From Candidatus Brocadiia bacterium (GTDB lineage: Bacteria; Planctomycetota; MHYJ01; WSZJ01): a stretch of DNA of 6,342 bases. Every line of letters begins with the position of its first letter. Position 1 is the first letter of the stretch. The notes under the pieces are model-generated. The model ran no database searches. It worked only from the letters and a program-made list of their open reading frames with translations, and had not been told where the DNA came from. The DNA is taken from NCBI GenBank assembly GCA_013360825.1, contig JABWAY010000243.1, forward strand, positions 1-6,342, written 5' to 3'. The translations under genes were made by a program, and so were the position numbers. Positions 5,942 to 6,342 of the stretch are shown one piece after another.

Positions 5942-5972
5942 GACGGGCGGAGGCCCTCCGGAGCAACCCGTC
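5942..5972. other. Imperfect stem-loop in the gap between convergent genes
   Basis: The gap 5908-6104 holds no convincing gene. About 35 bases after the SprT-like stop, outer arms GACGGG (5942-5947) and CCCGTC (5967-5972) enclose inner arms CGGAG (5948-5952) and CTCCG (5956-5960) with a GCC loop. The bases 5961-5966 are left as a bulge. No T-run follows on either strand, so it is not a standard intrinsic terminator. It might stabilise the mRNA 3' end. A second weak inverted pair, GCTCAG (6012-6017) and CTGAGC (6032-6037), lies nearer the TPR gene. Confidence 0.3.
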
Positions 5973-6104
5973 CTGAGCGGGGGGGCGACCTGTCCCTGTC
6001 ATGCCGGCCGGGCTCAGGCGGAATCGGGGCTCTGAGCTGTCCGGGGGATGCGGGGGGAACCGCGCGTTCCGGCACGGGCAGGACTGACGCGCGTTCGGCC
6101 GCGC

Positions 6105-6342
6105 TCAGTCGGATCGCGAGGATCGCAGTCGATCGAGCAGGTTCCGCACGCCGGGGAGCTCCGGGTCGAGCCGCAGGGCTTCCTCGAGCTCGCGCCGTCC
6201 TTCCTCCGTCCGGCCGCCGGCGACGAGTGCCTGGCCGAGATTCGCGCGGGCGCCGGCATCCCGAGGGAATCGCAGCGCGAGGTCCCGGCTGAGGTCGAGG
6301 GCTGCCGCCAGGTCGGGACCGGGGTCGAGGCCTCGGGCCTGG
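6105..6342 (-). CDS. C-terminal end of a tetratricopeptide-repeat (TPR) protein, truncated by the window edge
   Basis: The last 78 residues of a minus-strand gene are visible, ending at a TGA (6105-6107). The first complete codon is at 6339-6341. The frame shows a good TPR signature: visible residues about 31-64 read ARANLGQALVAGG, then an acidic helix B, then EEALRLDPELPG, matching the alternating small and large positions and the LDP repeat end. A partial preceding repeat (LDPGPDLAAALDLS, residues 5-18) suggests a tandem array upstream. The final helix (about 65-74, RNLLDRLRSS) caps the array. TPRs mediate protein-protein contacts. The rest of the protein is outside the window, so its role is unknown. 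It converges on the SprT-like gene. Confidence 0.75.
   Translation of the reverse strand, partial: QARGLDPGPDLAAALDLSRDLALRFPRDAGARANLGQALVAGGRTEEGRRELEEALRLDPELPGVRNLLDRLRSSRSD

Noticed and set aside
5332..6075. A 247-codon minus-strand frame opposite the SprT-like gene
   Set aside because: Pro/Arg-rich shadow translation. The plus strand has intact HELIH and four zinc-ribbon cysteines.
6014..6259. An 81-codon minus-strand frame near the right edge
   Set aside because: It overlaps in another frame the TPR C-terminus, which has a recognisable repeat. Its own translation is Arg/Ser/Pro-rich.

Overview
The window is a GC-rich bacterial chromosomal segment carrying the core of a type IV pilus (or related type II secretion) assembly locus. 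Coding density is high, third codon positions are strongly G/C, and the pilus motor plus a two-transmembrane sensor kinase suggest a diderm, environmental bacterium. The PilB sequence resembles those of deep-branching, GC-rich lineages, but I cannot assign a phylum from the sequence alone. There is no sign of a phage, insertion sequence, CRISPR array or RNA gene.

Layout, right to left on the minus strand. (1) A truncated TPR-protein 3' end (6105-6342, minus) converges on a plus-strand SprT-like zinc metalloprotein gene (5425-5907). About 200 bases of non-coding sequence lie between them. (2) The region 5240-5424 is a divergent intergenic region with a good sigma70-type promoter for the pilus operon on the minus strand and a weaker promoter for the SprT-like gene on the plus strand. 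The latter is placed so that the transcript would begin at, or very near, the start codon. (3) pilB (3521-5239) and pilC (2267-3499) follow on the minus strand with 21 bases between them, ending in a textbook intrinsic terminator (2216-2247). (4) Beyond the terminator is a sensor histidine kinase of the NtrB/HPK4 type (608-2158), whose leader can fold into a hairpin that covers its ribosome-binding site. (5) Next come a 144-residue protein of unknown function (138-572) and, overlapping its stop codon through a TTGA junction, the start of a further open frame that runs off the left edge.

Functional reading: PilB is the hexameric extension ATPase and PilC the inner-membrane platform protein it acts on. 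They form a co-transcribed pair. The kinase is the only sensory protein in view. By analogy with pilS/pilR genes next to pilB/pilC in other bacteria it could regulate pili, but no response regulator, pilin, PilT or prepilin peptidase is inside the window, so that link is inferred. The SprT-like and TPR genes have no evident functional tie to the pilus genes.

Nothing here amounts to a clearly new system. The points most worth checking are the divergent MshEN-like motifs of PilB, the sequestered ribosome-binding site of the kinase, the possible leaderless SprT transcript, and the uncharacterised 144-residue protein.
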